A stretch of 64,000 bases of DNA from Cryptomeria japonica (GCF_030272615.1 NC_081415.1:230726803-230790802); one strand, 5' to 3'. Positions 9,981-21,145 are shown, numbered from the stretch's first letter. Notes: generated by a model not told the origin, from the letters alone. Program-made: numbers and translations.

Positions 9981-11768
9981 TCACTGGGTGCTCCCTCGGT
10001 CCTCCTCATCCTTGCACGGTCTTGCGGATGATGTCCCTCCTGGTCCTGGCTGTGGTGGTCTCATAGGTCCACTCACCCCCATGCTGCTCAATGACCTCCG
10101 AGAGCGTGCCCTGCTCTCTGTCCTCGATCGTGCCCGATATGAAGGTGCTCTCTGCTCTGGTGGAACTGCACTCTCATATAGTGTCCTCCAATGGCGTATC
10201 TCCTCTCTGGTCTCTACCAACATTTGTCCTAGCTCCCGTACACTGGCATCCTGAATCGACCCAATATACTCAGTGACTCTCTGTTCCTCTCGCTGTGCCT
10301 GAGCCATCGCTGCATCTCGAGCCGCTGTGAGTCTAGCTATCTCCGCTCTGAACTGATCATGCTCTCTCTCTAAAGTCTCAATGTGATCCTGCTGACTCGC
10401 TATGGTAGCCCTGAATATCTCCATCTCCTCTGTCCTAGCTATCTCTGGCTCTATGGGTATGTCTTGTAATGCCTCATGCTCGCCTGAATCTGGCTCATCC
10501 TCATCATCCCCACCATCCTCGTCTCCATCCTCATCATCCCCATCCTCATCTCCGTCCTCATCATCCTCATCCTCATCCTCATCCTCATCCTCATCCTCCT
10601 CGTCCTCATCATCTCCCTCCTCCTCTCCTGTGAGTGGGAAGTCAACCTGTCGCCTCGGTACTGGAATATCCGGATCTGTCAATGGCACTGGCCGTCGTCG
10701 TGCAAACCATCTCTCATACTCGTCTGTCGTCCCGGCGTCTACCACATCTAATCTCCAATCCCACTATCTCTGTTGTAGCTGTGAGAAGTCCGCATATGCT
10801 GTGTGTGGCTGAATCATACTCCCCCACTGACTCGTCTCTCTGTGAGATCGGGCAAAGTGTGCAGTCCTCCTGGGTACATCCTACCTCTCTCTGAACTGTC
10901 GTCTCACTCTCTCTGGCAGGTACATCTCAATCACTCTCTAGCGATTCACTGGTCACCCAATCAGGTACCTCTCTTGTCTACAATATGGTAACTCCTCACT
11001 ATCATCTGACCATCCCGAGCAATCACGATATGGCCTCCATATGAACTCTCTCAGTCGATCTAGCTCATGTTGCCAATATAGTATGTATCCAAAAGGACCC
11101 TGTCTCAGTGCTCCCCCATAGCAATACACATATGGTCGGTGTGGTACTACCTGTCTATCTGTAATCGGTTGACATATAGCTATGTGCTCAAATGCCCATA
11201 CTTGTAGTAATGTGACTCCACAGCTCAAAGTCTGAACTCCTTGATATGCTATCTGATGCAGCTGAAAATACAGCATAGCCAGTACACATGGTCCCCATGC
11301 GTACACTATCCCCTCTGTCGCCATCCGCTCTAGCACTCTTCCCCATCCAATAGGGAATCCATGTCCTCGTCTGTCTCCCGCTAGTAGACATGCTATCACC
11401 ACGGCTATCACCACATATCGTCGATCATACTCTGATGCCATAGTCTCCCAGCCAATCTCCCTCTCGATAATATCCAGATCATCTGCGTCGCACTCAAACA
11501 ATCTACACAGTGCGTCTCTCCCTGTCACTGGGTCATACTCTATCATCTCTCCATGAATCGGAATGCGGAGGATATGCCATACATCCTCCAGTGTCACCGT
11601 CGCCTCTCCAGTCGCCAGATGGAATGAGGAAGTCTCTGAATGCCATCGCTCTGCCAATGCAGTAAGCAGTCCTGTGTTTGCCCTAATCTCGGGCATGAAT
11701 GTGACATAGTATATCCCAAGTCCTGCTAAGGTATCTCTCTCTGTGCTCCTGAGTCTATGTTGTAGCAT
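9981..11768 (-). pseudogene. Plant mobile domain (PMD) gene carried antisense by Gypsy C
   Basis: One minus-strand frame of about 595 codons runs from ATG 11768 to 9981. It is broken by four in-frame stops: TGA 10953-10955 and TAG 10938-10940, 10881-10883 and 10764-10766. The N-terminal half has PMD-family features: LTALAERWHSETSSFHL (about 35-51), TLEDVWHILRIPI (about 60-72), GFPIGWGRVLERM and later DEYERWFARRRP. A Glu/Asp-rich run (about 385-425), a coiled coil (about 450-520) and an Arg/Ser-rich tail (about 543-562) follow. PMD proteins act in plant nuclei in silencing and genome stability (MAIN/MAIL1 type), and TE-borne copies are known. The region is clearly more GC-rich than its surroundings. 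Without introns and in a single frame, it looks like an element-borne gene. Confidence 0.85.
10495..10625. repeat. CATCCT/CCTCAT trinucleotide-type repeat encoding the acidic run
   Basis: Imperfect (TCATCC)n repeats on the plus strand are the complement of GAY/GAR codons. They encode the Asp/Glu tract of the antisense PMD protein and also create a meaningless poly-Ser frame on the plus strand. Confidence 0.8.
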
Positions 11769-12627
11769 AAAGCAATCTGGTCAGTTTTCCCGTGTGATCA
11801 ACGGATACTGTCGACTCTGCATCACAATGGGGGCAAATTTTGTCAGTTTTAGGGTTTTCTCCTATGGGTTGCATTTCCTCATTTTCATGTCTAATCAGGG
11901 TGTTTTTCATTTAATTTGACCTATCCTACCCTTGTCCCCTTTTTCCGGATCATTGGCATGTCATTTTGACCAAAATTAGGGTTTGCATTGCACAATTGCG
12001 CCTGTGTAAGGTAACCTGCGCCTGTGTCAGGTAACCTGCGCCTATGTCTCCCTACACAAGCACAGAAGACCCTACACAAGCGCAGGATTTGCCCTACACA
12101 AGCGCAAGAGTCCTTTTCTGCATCCCCTGTGGGCCCCGCAATGTCCCGCAAGCAATCAAAAATTCATGAAATTGAAAACATAAGTATTTGTGATCCATAC
12201 CGTTGCTCCTGCGTCATCCGGTCGTCTGAATGTGTGTACACGTTCGCCGAGGTGATCCGCCATTGGAATGTTCGCCATCTCTCTGCAAGTGTTCTTGTCC
12301 AGAGCAACAAATTCACCTCCTTGGCTAGTGCAAATGAGCACTTTTTCACTCTCTTGGCCTCATTTATAGATCTTTGTCAGTGCATAGATGGACGTGCACT
12401 CTCTTCATCTTATGTTGGTCGCGGTCTTTTGCATCTTCAATTGCTTGTCCTTCATGCATCCGGTATCCGATTGTCAGTCTGTTCGATCCTATCATTTTTA
12501 TCGATCAATTGGCCTCTTTTCTCGACATTTCTGGCCAATTCCTCGAGGGGGCATGCATATGTCATTATTATTGTCTGGGGCATTTTCATTAAGTTCTTTG
12601 AAACAACGCTTAAAATCGCATTGTCTC
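11769..12627. other. Upstream region of the antisense PMD gene, Gypsy C 3' zone
   Basis: No gene is supported. This stretch lies 5' of the minus-strand PMD start and so would hold any promoter for it. It includes the inverted 20-bp repeat cluster (11997-12106) and a second purine box CCTCGAGGGGGCATGCAT (12542-12559) that is also found in Gypsy F near 59116-59130. Confidence 0.5.
11997..12106. repeat. Three forward and three reverse copies of the TGCGCCTGTGT unit
   Basis: Forward copies start at 11997, 12017 and 12037 with 20-bp period. Reverse complements (ACACAAGCGCA and variants) start at 12053, 12074 and 12096. The cluster can fold into a long imperfect hairpin and its core matches the leader repeats at 3901-4013. 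Confidence 0.82.
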
Positions 12628-12641
12628 AAAGAGGGGCAAAA
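12628..12641 (+). promoter_or_regulatory. Polypurine tract of Gypsy C
   Basis: AAAGAGGGGCAAAA directly precedes the 3' LTR TGTAGACACC. The same tract precedes the 3' LTR of Gypsy F. Confidence 0.85.
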
Positions 12642-14102
12642 TGTAGACACCTAAAAATGGTCAACGCTTGCGGAGTCATACTTTAACATTTGCGCATTGC
12701 CTCATTTTAGGTTTTTGCGTCGCATTAACATTTCTCCTATGATTCGTCCTTGGTTTTTATCATTTGCGAACATCGAGTCTTTCTTCTGCATTCTTCATTT
12801 ATCTCGCTCTCAAATTTGGTCTTGTCGACAACACTATCCAGTCATGATTTTAATCGATCTTATCCTATTGCATCAATGTGCGTGCTTATTTGTCATCATT
12901 TTGGACATCGTCAGTCCTAATTAGGGTTTTGTCCTCCTGTCAATCTTGCGATCGATTTGTCATCGATCGTTGTCCTCTTATCAATCTTGTCATCTGGCGA
13001 TCGATTTATCATCAATCCTTATCATTTTCAATCTTGTCGATTAACGATCGATTTGTCATCGGTCGTTGTCATGTTCGATCTTGTCATTTTGTGATCAATT
13101 CGTCATTGATCGTGGTCATTTTCAATCCTGTCATTTTGCAATCTATTTATCATCAACTCTTGTCCTCTTGTTCGATCTTGTCATTTTGCGATCGATTTGT
13201 CATTGATCGTTGTTTGTCTCAAATATGTCAATTTGGATCAATTTGTCATTGTTCCTCATCAATTGGCGCATTTTCTCAATCAAATCATTTATCACATTGG
13301 TCATTTATCAATCCAAAATCAAATCATGATCGAGTCAATTATCTTTCAACAAGACCTAATTCATCTTCTAGGGTTTTATGATTTAATCATTTAACGTTGT
13401 GTGTCATTTTCCTCCTTTAGGATTAATAAATTATTTATTTATCCTAAGTCTTCTCATTACAATTAAATGTTCATTTAATTGGCTAATTATTCCTCTTTGT
13501 GAATTAATTAATAAATGATAAATTATTAATTAATTTACCTAATTTCTAATTTTCATCAATTTCTTAATTCCTAAATTCTTAATTCTCTAATTTCCTAATT
13601 TTCTAATTCCTAATTTCAATTTCTTCCTATTTCTCTCCTAAATTCATGGAAATGACATGTCAATTTGTCATAATTTGTCATAATTGACATAATTGATTTG
13701 CAATTTCCATTTGAATTGAATCATGCTAATCCTGTCATCTCTCCAATTCTTCTATAAATTGGATGATCTTCATCAATCAAGGCTAATAATCCTTAATCAG
13801 ACTATCGAATTTATGCTTCTAGTACTCTTGATCAAAAATCCCGTCTACTTGCTTTCAATTGTGTGTGCACTTGTAGGTGAGATCCACAACCAAACCATTT
13901 GAAGAGGAAAGAAGAACAATGGAGCTGCATGAAGGAGCATTCAAATCTGCTATTGGTTTGCATATGTCTTTAATTTTGAATGCTTTTATTTCATGTCTCT
14001 ATTGAGTGTTGTTTAGGATAGATCATTGCAGTTATGCTTTCGTGATTAGGCTAAATTAGTTTTTATATTATTTTGTGATGATTTCCTATTTCCTAACCTA
14101 CA
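12642..14102 (+). repeat. Gypsy C 3' LTR (1461 bp)
   Basis: It starts TGTAGACACC right after the polypurine tract and ends CCTAACCTACA before TSD GTAGT. The promoter box CTATAAA is at 13752-13758. It is near-identical to the 5' LTR apart from scattered substitutions and the TGTCATAA-repeat indel near 13660-13690. Confidence 0.92.
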
Positions 14103-14107
14103 GTAGT
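14103..14107. other. Target-site duplication of Gypsy C, right copy
   Basis: GTAGT, identical to 2255-2259, directly after the LTR end CTACA. Confidence 0.92.
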
Positions 14108-14968
14108 CACATGGAGATGCCTACCTAGGTTTTCTTCATGCTCTTCACAAAAAAGCCTCCCCTACAAAGACCCATTGAAATATTAAAATACACCATCCAA
14201 TCTTGCATTCCACCAAAGGAAATAACTTCTAGATGGGTGAGATGCAAGATATGGCCATTATTTGGTGAAACCCTAGGCAAACCCTGGTTTTTTGGGTTAC
14301 AGTCAGGAAACCAAGGGGTTCTCACTTCTCACAGAGGACCAAAACCTAAAACTACCACAAAAACAAAGGTAACTCAATCCTCTATCTACTCCATGAACAA
14401 ATTTGTTAGAATCAATCCATACAATGACGCACAAACAACAACATGATCAGATTTTCAGGGAAAAAACTCACATTTTTGTCTTACTATGCTTCCAAACTTC
14501 AATCATCAACAACTCCAACCTTGGGAATAATGTCCAAAAGGTATCTAGGCCTTCTCTAAATGGTTTTCAACTGAATTTTGAAGAGGTTGGAGTCATTGAG
14601 AGACTTACATCAACCAAAATTCAAAATGTTGCACTTTTGCTTACAAAAGTTGCATTTTCCAAATGTTGCACTTTTGACAAAAGTTGTCAACCAAAACAAG
14701 TTTGGGACCCACACAACTTGGATCAACCAAAAACCACCTACATACCCTAAAATCCTTCAAAACATAAAAAAAACATCATTCTACCCCTATTTATCAAATT
14801 GTCCAAATTGGCTTATCAGGATGCCTAATTTGGGACATTGGTTTACAAGGTGGGGTCCTTATTCAAAACATGAAAATGCATAAACAAAAGACATTCAAAA
14901 TGATCCTTTGATCCTAATCCTCATCCTCTGATCCATGAATGGCTTGTTGAAGAGGTTCCCCTACACCA
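14103..14968 (-). repeat. Gypsy B 3' LTR, second piece
   Basis: It continues the LTR after the duplicated GTAGT (14103-14107) and aligns with 20331-21140 of the intact LTR. It ends with CCCTACACCA at 14968. It holds about 60 bp near 14570-14625 that the other LTR lacks. The stop codon of the chromodomain frame (14914) lies inside it, so the polyprotein reads into the LTR. Confidence 0.88.
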
Positions 14969-16250
14969 TACTCCCTAGGAGAAGAGATCTCAAGCCCACT
15001 TGAGATCAGGGTTTGGAGGTCTACACCATGGTTGGAGATTTGGTTTTCTATCATCCAAATTGCTTCAGAGTCTGGTTTGCCTTGCCAAGCCACCAAATAC
15101 TCTTTTGTGACTCTAGTGTCCAAAACCTTGCTCAATTTTGGTGGATCATGATTTGGAATATCATCATTTGCTGCAACCTGCATTGGTTCCTCCTCTTCAT
15201 TACCATTGTCTTTGTAAGGTGTTAGATCACATACATTGAAAATGGGTTATAATCCAAGATCAGGAGGAAGTTGGATTTCATAAGCATTCTTCCCACACTT
15301 CTTCACAATCTAACATGGTCCAATCTTCCTCTGCATGAGCTTTGTGTGTTTTCCTTTTGGGAGTCTCTCCTTCTTCAAATGCACCCATACTAAGTCCCCA
15401 ACATGAAACTGCGCATCCCTCTTTTTCTTGTCAGCATGAGCCTTGCACTTCTCTATAGATTGTTGGAGATGAGACTTCACTTGATCATGTACCTCCTTGA
15501 TGGCTGAGGCAAAAGCTTCACCACCTGCACTAATGGACTCTTCTTTAGGTAAGTCCCTCAACTCTAACACACCCCTTGGGTGGATGCAATACACAATTTG
15601 GAAATAAGATTTCCTAGTTCTTCTATTTATGGTGTCATTGTATGAGAACTCTACCTGTGACAATATGTTGTCCCATTTTTCTCCATGTTGTCTTGTCAAG
15701 CATCTTAATAGGTTCCCCAAGGACCTATTGACAACTTTAGTTTGTCCATCCATTTGGGGATGGTAGGCTGATGAGAAAGCTAGGTTGGTTCTCAACTTCT
15801 TCCAAAGGGTCCTCCAAAAATGCCCTATGAACTCACATCCCTGTATGAGAGTATGTTTAGGGGCAACCCATGTATCCTAACTATCTCTTTGAAAAACAAG
15901 TCTGCAACATATGAGGCATCACAAGAGGTTTTACATGGCAAGAAATGAGCCATTTTGCTAAATCTGTCCACCACTACAAAAACACTGTCATACCCCTTCC
16001 TTGTCCTAAGCAGACCCAACACAAAATCCATGCTTATGCTTTCCCATGGCCTAGAAGGAGTGGGTAAAGGTTGGTACAAACCCGCATTGGTGGATTTCCC
16101 TTTGGCTTTTTGACAGATCACACATGTTTCTACAAACCTCCTAAAATCTGCCTTTAACTTAGGCTAGTAGTAGTGTCTTTTCACAAGGTCAAGTGTCTTG
16201 TCAAGGCCAAAAAGACCTGCCATTGCTCCATAATGCTTCTCCCTGATAAT
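14914..16250 (-). pseudogene. Gypsy B integrase with C-terminal chromodomain
   Basis: The integrase core begins near 16121 (MICQKAKGKS, then WESISMDFVLGLL with the first catalytic Asp). The second box, usually S-D-R-D, reads SYRD. The third, usually DGQTE, reads DGQTK in HPQMDGQTKVVNRSL, so two of three catalytic residues look lost. The GPY/F-type tail (FHVGDLVWVHLKKERLPKG) is followed at 14914-15183 by a chromodomain-like segment, VLDTRVTKEYLVAWQGKP. That segment assigns the element to the chromoviruses. Several stops and a frame change near 15800-15825 are present. In live relatives the chromodomain guides insertion to chromatin. Confidence 0.88.
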
Positions 16251-16283
16251 ATTCAGTCTCATTGAACACTTAGGTATGCACAA

Positions 16284-17900
16284 CTATCCACCCTTGAATA
16301 GAAATCCCTCTTGGATCAAAAAATTAGAAAATTCAACATGATACCTCTCACCAAAAGACTCACATACCTTGTAGATCTCTCCAAAATCTTCATTAGCATC
16401 ATACATGTTCTTCAAGGAGTCAATGCCAACACTTTCTATTTTAATTTGGTTGATGGTTAAGACCCTCCTGCTTAAGGCATCTGCAACTTTTTTCTTGACC
16501 CCCTTTTTGTATTTGAGGGTGAAGGTGAAGGCTTGTAGGGTCTCTACCCACTTCATGTGCCTATGATTTAACTTCTCTTGACTCTTTATGAAACTTAGAG
16601 CCTGATTATCAGTGAGAACTATGAACTCCTTTGGCAATAAGTAGTGCCTCCACTTCTTCAATGACTGAACTAAAGCATACATCTCTAAATCATAAGATGA
16701 ATATCTCCTCTTGGCATCATTTAGTTTTTCACTAAAAAAGGCAATTGGCCTTCCCTCCTGACTAAGTACTGCCCCAATAGCCATGTGGCTTCGATCACAT
16801 TCTACCTGAAATATCTTGTTGAAGTCTGGTAGGGCAAGGACTGGTTGTTCTGCAACTTTCTTTTTCAGAGTCTCAAATGAGTGATCTACCTCCTTGATCC
16901 AACTGAACCTGCACTTTTGTCCTCCTTTTATGGTGTTAAGCATTGGTGTACAAACATGACTAAGTCAACTTATAAAATTCCTATAAAAGGTTGCTAAGCC
17001 ATGAAAAATTCAGACATGATTCATGGTTTTAGGTGTTGGCCAAGACAAAATAGCACTTACCTTCTCCTGGTCCATTTTCAACTCACCTTGTGAGATTACA
17101 AAGCCCAAGTAAATGATCTCCTCCTGCATGAACAAACACTTATCCAAGTTTATCATTAGCTGCTCTTCATGTAACCTTTTGAGGACCATATCTGCATGTT
17201 TGAGGTTCTCTTCCCTTATGTGGCTAAAGATCAAGATGTCATCTAGATACACTATTACAAACTTGCCTATGAACTCCACCAAGACCTCATTCATCAACCT
17301 CATGAAGGTACTAGAGGCATTGGACAACCCAAATGGCATGACTTTCCACTCATGCAACCCCTCATTGGTCTTAAAAGTTGTTTTCCATTCATCCCTTGGC
17401 CTTATTCTAATATGATGGTATCCACTTTTAGATCAATTTTGGTGAAATATTTTGCACCCCCCAAGCAATCAAGTAAATCCTCTATCCTAAGGATTGGAAA
17501 CCTATACCTTATTGTTATCTTGTTGATGGCCCTTGAGTCTGTGCAAAGCTTCCAAGTGCCTTCTTTCTTGGGTGCAAGGACAATAGGTACTGCACATGGG
17601 CTTAGACTTTTTCCAATTAGCCCTGATTCTAGCAACTCCTTAATTTGTTTTGCCATCTCTACATTCTAGTCTGGAGTAAGATTGTATGTTGCTTTATTTG
17701 GTAGGGTAGATCTAGGGATCAAATCTATGCAATGACTTATGTCTCTTACCAGTGGTAGGGACCTTGGCATTCCATTCGAGATGATGCCTTTGTACTTGTC
17801 AAGTAATTTTTTGACTGTAGGGTCTATGTGCCTCTGTCCTTCTTCTTTCCTCTCTACAAACTGCTCCTTCTTTGTCACCTTGGAAGTGGGAATGAGGGCA
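16284..17900 (-). pseudogene. Gypsy B reverse transcriptase and RNase H
   Basis: RT starts in the gag frame with the fingers motif [15 protein letters not shown] near 17530. A frame change occurs between about 17402 and 17357. The palm continues with [17 protein letters not shown] and a preserved catalytic box [10 protein letters not shown]. After more stops RNase H is at 16284-16943: VECDRSHMAIGAVLSQ, YDLEMYALVQSLKKWRHYL, TDNQAL and VADALSRR. Motif order and spacing are normal for Ty3/Gypsy. The polymerase motif is intact but the reading frame is not. Confidence 0.9.
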
Positions 17901-18540
17901 TAGAAAATTGCATCTTTTTCTGCAATCTCCTTCATGAACTGCTTTCCTTCTACCAACAACACTTTGGTATCCTTCCTCTTTGGTTCCATCTCATTCTCCA
18001 TTAGAGGTAAAATTTCTATCACCTTACCATCTTTTGTGATTGAATAGGTGTTTCTAACCCCATCATGATGAGCCTTCAAATCAAACTGCCATGGTCTCCC
18101 AAACAAAAGATGACATGCATCCATCTTGGCTACATCAAATAGCAACCTATCCTTGTAGGATCCAATCTAAAACTCTACCCAAGCTTGCTTGTCTACCACT
18201 ACTTGCTAACCTTGGGTGAGAAATGAGACCTTGTAGGGGTAAGGATGTGGCAACCTTCTCAACTTAAGCTTCTCTACTATTTCAAGTGACACAAAATCCT
18301 CAGTCGACTTGGAGTCTATCAGGACCTTGCATACCTTTCCTCCCGCCCTACAGGTAGTTTTGAAAAGAAACTTTCTTTGTGGGGGCTTCTTATTAGGTAC
18401 CTTCATGGTGGTCACTGCTCTCCTTATCATCAAAGCCTCTCCTCTTTTAGGGTAGCCATAATTATCAAGAGCATTGACACTTTGATAGGTGTTTTCACTT
18501 GCCACACTTTGGCAATCAGATTCCTGCACCAAGTTGCTCC
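17900..18540 (-). pseudogene. Gypsy B aspartic protease
   Basis: The protease region follows gag in the same frame. The active-site motif of retroviral-type proteases (D-S/T-G) reads DSK in CKVLIDSKSTEDFVS, so the glycine is lost. The C-terminal flap/LLGRPW-like motif is present as LLFGRPWQFD at about 18105-18145, the usual link to RT. At least one stop separates the two motifs. Polyprotein processing by family homology, not expected to be active. Confidence 0.75.
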
Positions 18541-19636
18541 TCTTTTCTCCCATGGAGCTTGTAGCCTTCTCTGGACACCTATTGGCCATGTGCCTCTCTT
18601 GGTTGAAGTTGTAACATCTAGGAGGTCCTCTACCTTTGGATATTCATCTAGAGGATGGTATTCTTCCCCTAAAGTTCCCTCTTTGATTGTAGCCTCCTCC
18701 TTGGTTGTAACTGCTCTCTCCTCTGGTTCCTTCTTGACTAGACTTACCTTGGTATCCAAAACCATTTCCTTTGACTCTGAAAGGGATTCTTCCCCCTCTT
18801 TTCTCTCTCGCTTTGCCTCTCCTATTTTGTTCCTTCCTTCTCTTTAGCTTCTCCTCCACCTTAAGTGCCAACTAAAAACATTTTTGGACTATCTCCGGGG
18901 TGTGGAGATTCAAATCTTCTTGGATGGCAAATCTTAGTCCATTGAATTATCTCACCACTTTTTCATCCTTACTCTCCTTTACCTTGATCTTCACACATAG
19001 CTTCATAAATTCCTCTTTGTAGGAACTCATATCAATCTCCTTCTGCTTCAAGTTTTGTCTCCTCTTGTGCAATTGGACATTATAGTCCACTGGAACATAG
19101 GCTTCCTTCACCAAAGCCATCATCTTCTTCCAAGTAGCAACTCTTCTCTTCCCCTCTTTCACCCTCTCATCTTGGATGAAAGTCCACCAAGTCAGTGCAG
19201 CTCCTTTCATTTTGGATCGGGCCATTTTCACGCTTTGGTGCTCTGGTATGGCTTCACTCTCAAAGAAATTTTCCAAGGAATCTATCCACTCCATCACTGT
19301 ATCAGGTTCCATCTTACCTGCAAACACTGGCAGATCCAACTTCACATCCATTGTTCTCCTTTCCATGGACTTGAGGACATTCATCAAGGGTATCTAGTTT
19401 GCAGGAACCTCTGGTTCTTCTTGCCTAGGGATCTCCTCTTCATTCCCTTCTTCAACTCCTCCAGAATCTCTCTCTCCCCTCTCCACTTTGTCCTTCAACT
19501 GGTCCATTTCATCTCTCAAGGTCTGATTCTTAGCCCTGATTGCTCTGCTCTCTGACATCTGCTTCTTCACCAAGAAAACCAACTCAACATCGGTCATCCT
19601 TGATGGGAGATCTTGGGATCCCTCTTCCTCTGACAT
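18541..19636 (-). pseudogene. Gypsy B gag with degenerate zinc knuckle
   Basis: The frame opens with ATG at 19636 (MSEEEGSQDLPSRM) followed by a Glu-rich coiled-coil-like stretch. A stop occurs near 19394. The retrotransposon gag core is at about 18947-19387 (DLPVFAGKMEPDTVMEWI, then MKGAALTWW, a hallmark of this family). A basic RG-rich tail and a CCHC knuckle follow near 18565-18615, but the knuckle reads CYNFNQERHMANRC, so the second Cys has become Phe. All pieces share one frame. Capsid and RNA-packaging role by homology. Several stops make it non-functional. Confidence 0.85.
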
Positions 19637-19671
19637 CTTGTCTTCTTCTTCGGTCCAAAGGACACTTCTAA

Positions 19672-19682
19672 CTCTAATACCA
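19672..19682 (-). promoter_or_regulatory. Primer-binding site of Gypsy B
   Basis: The minus strand reads TGGTATTAGAG two bases from the LTR. It differs by one base from TGGTATCAGAG, the usual initiator-Met tRNA complement in plant LTR retrotransposons. Confidence 0.8.
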
Positions 19683-19684
19683 CT

Positions 19685-21140
19685 TTATGCAGAGCCCTTC
19701 TCACACCTGAGGATAGGTCCAAAAGGTTTGGTTTAGACCCTTCAAAAGATAGCAAGGATCCTACAAAAAGGACTCCACACCTTAAGGGTTTGAACTACTC
19801 TCAACTCCTCAAGACTAACACCTACTCAAAATGAGTAAATGGCTTCAACATCTCCAACACGCCTCTCCATGACTCTTTCTCTTGGGGGCCTTGGATTTGG
19901 TCAATTCATGACACCTAGGAATTATTCCAAACATTGGTTTTAGGCTTTGGCACCAATTCCCTATACTTCCTTTGGAAACCTATTCCCTTGGCTAGTAGCC
20001 CTCAAAAACATATATTTTACCCTTAAATCCAAAATATTGAACTCAACCCAGCAAAATATTTACTATTCTAGGTACCCTTTATGAAGTTACACTTATCCCC
20101 AAAAGGGATTGACAAGATCTGAAATCTAAGGGTCTGAACCCTTTAGAAGCCTAGAGGCCTAATTAGGGCTACTAAGCTTTAAATTACAAAGAAACTCCAA
20201 TTTCTAGACTCTCAACCAACAAAACAACTTCAGGAGAATGTGGGAAATCATAAATAACCTCTAATTCTAGGGTTTCACACCTGGAATCCACCACTATGAG
20301 ATTTTAGGGTGACAGTCCTAATTTTGTCCAAGGTAGTCACATGGAGATGCCTACCTAGGTTTTCTTCATGCTCTTCATAAAAAAGCCTCCCTTGCAAAGA
20401 CCCAAGGAAATATTAAAATAGACTGGACAATCTTTCATTCCACCAAAGGAAAGAACTTCTAGATGGGTGAGATGCAAGATATGGCCATTATTTGGCAAAA
20501 CCCTAGGCAAACCTTGGTTTTCCAAGTTAGAGTTAGGAAATCAAGGGGTTCTCACTGCTCACAGAGGACCAAAACCTAAAACTACCACCAAAAAAAAGGT
20601 AACTCAATCCTCTATCTACTCCATGAACAAATTTGTTAGAATAAATCTGTACCATGACGTACAAACAACAACAAGATCAGATTTTCAAGGAAAAAACTCA
20701 GATTTTTGTCTTATTATGCTTCCAAACATCAATCACCAACAACGCCAACCTTGGGAATCATGTCCACAAGGTATCTAAGCTTTCTCCAAATGATTTCCAA
20801 CCAAAATTCAAAATGTTGCACTTTTGCTTACAAAAGTTGCACTTTTGACAAAAGTTGTCAACCAAAACAAGTTTGGGACCCACACAACTTGGATCAAACA
20901 AACACCACCTACACACCTTAAAATCCTTCAAAACATCAAAACAAACGTCATTCTACCCCTATTTACCAAATTGTCCAAATTGGCTTATCAGGATGCCTAA
21001 TTTGGGACATTAGTTTACAAGGTGGGGTCCTTATTCAAAACATGAAAATGCATAAACAAAAGTCATTCAAAATGATCCTACGATCCTAATCCTCATCCTC
21101 TGATCCATGAATGGCTTGTTGAAGAGGTTCCCCTACACCA
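19685..21140 (-). repeat. Gypsy B 5' LTR (intact copy, 1456 bp)
   Basis: This is the upstream LTR in minus-strand orientation. It abuts the primer-binding site at 19672-19682 and ends with CTACACCA before TSD TTTAT. The outer terminal base pair is decayed (TT where the other copy has TG). It is the uninterrupted version of 1607-2259 plus 14108-14968, which proves the Gypsy C insertion point. Confidence 0.9.
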
Positions 21141-21145
21141 TTTAT
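21141..21145. other. Target-site duplication of Gypsy B, right copy
   Basis: TTTAT, identical to 1602-1606, directly after LTR end CACCA at 21140. Confidence 0.8.

Larger units (their letters stand above)
2260..14102 (+). mobile_element. Gypsy C, non-autonomous LTR element with antisense PMD gene
   Basis: This is a complete 11.8 kb LTR element with TSD GTAGT. Order: 5' LTR 2260-3775, leader with 20-bp repeats, Gln/Pro-rich frame 4881-7724, stem-loop units near 7972-8036, low-complexity spacer, minus-strand PMD gene 9981-11768, inverted 20-bp repeats, polypurine tract and 3' LTR 12642-14102. I find no RT, RNase H, integrase or protease motif anywhere between the LTRs, so it must depend on another element. 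LTR start, polypurine tract, leader motif and stem-loops are shared with Gypsy F, which retains Tat/Ogre-like gag and protease. Confidence 0.88.
1607..21140 (-). mobile_element. Gypsy B, chromovirus-type Ty3/Gypsy element, interrupted by Gypsy C
   Basis: Both LTRs, the primer-binding site, gag, protease, RT, RNase H, integrase and a chromodomain are recognisable on the minus strand, in the order PR-RT-RH-IN-chromodomain that defines chromoviruses. Flanking TSDs are TTTAT at 1602-1606 and 21141-21145. The left (3') LTR is split by Gypsy C at 2259/2260, and the missing LTR sequence resumes at 14108. Without the insertion the element would be about 7.7 kb. The polyprotein is full of stops, has at least two frame changes and lost catalytic residues, so the copy is dead. 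Confidence 0.9.

Noticed and set aside
10402-10812. Poly-Ser open frame on the plus strand
   Set aside because: It is the complement of the Asp/Glu codon run of the antisense PMD gene and has no features of its own.
12024-12686. 220-codon plus-strand frame running into the 3' LTR of Gypsy C
   Set aside because: It crosses the inverted repeats, polypurine tract and LTR start, and has no motif; a chance frame.
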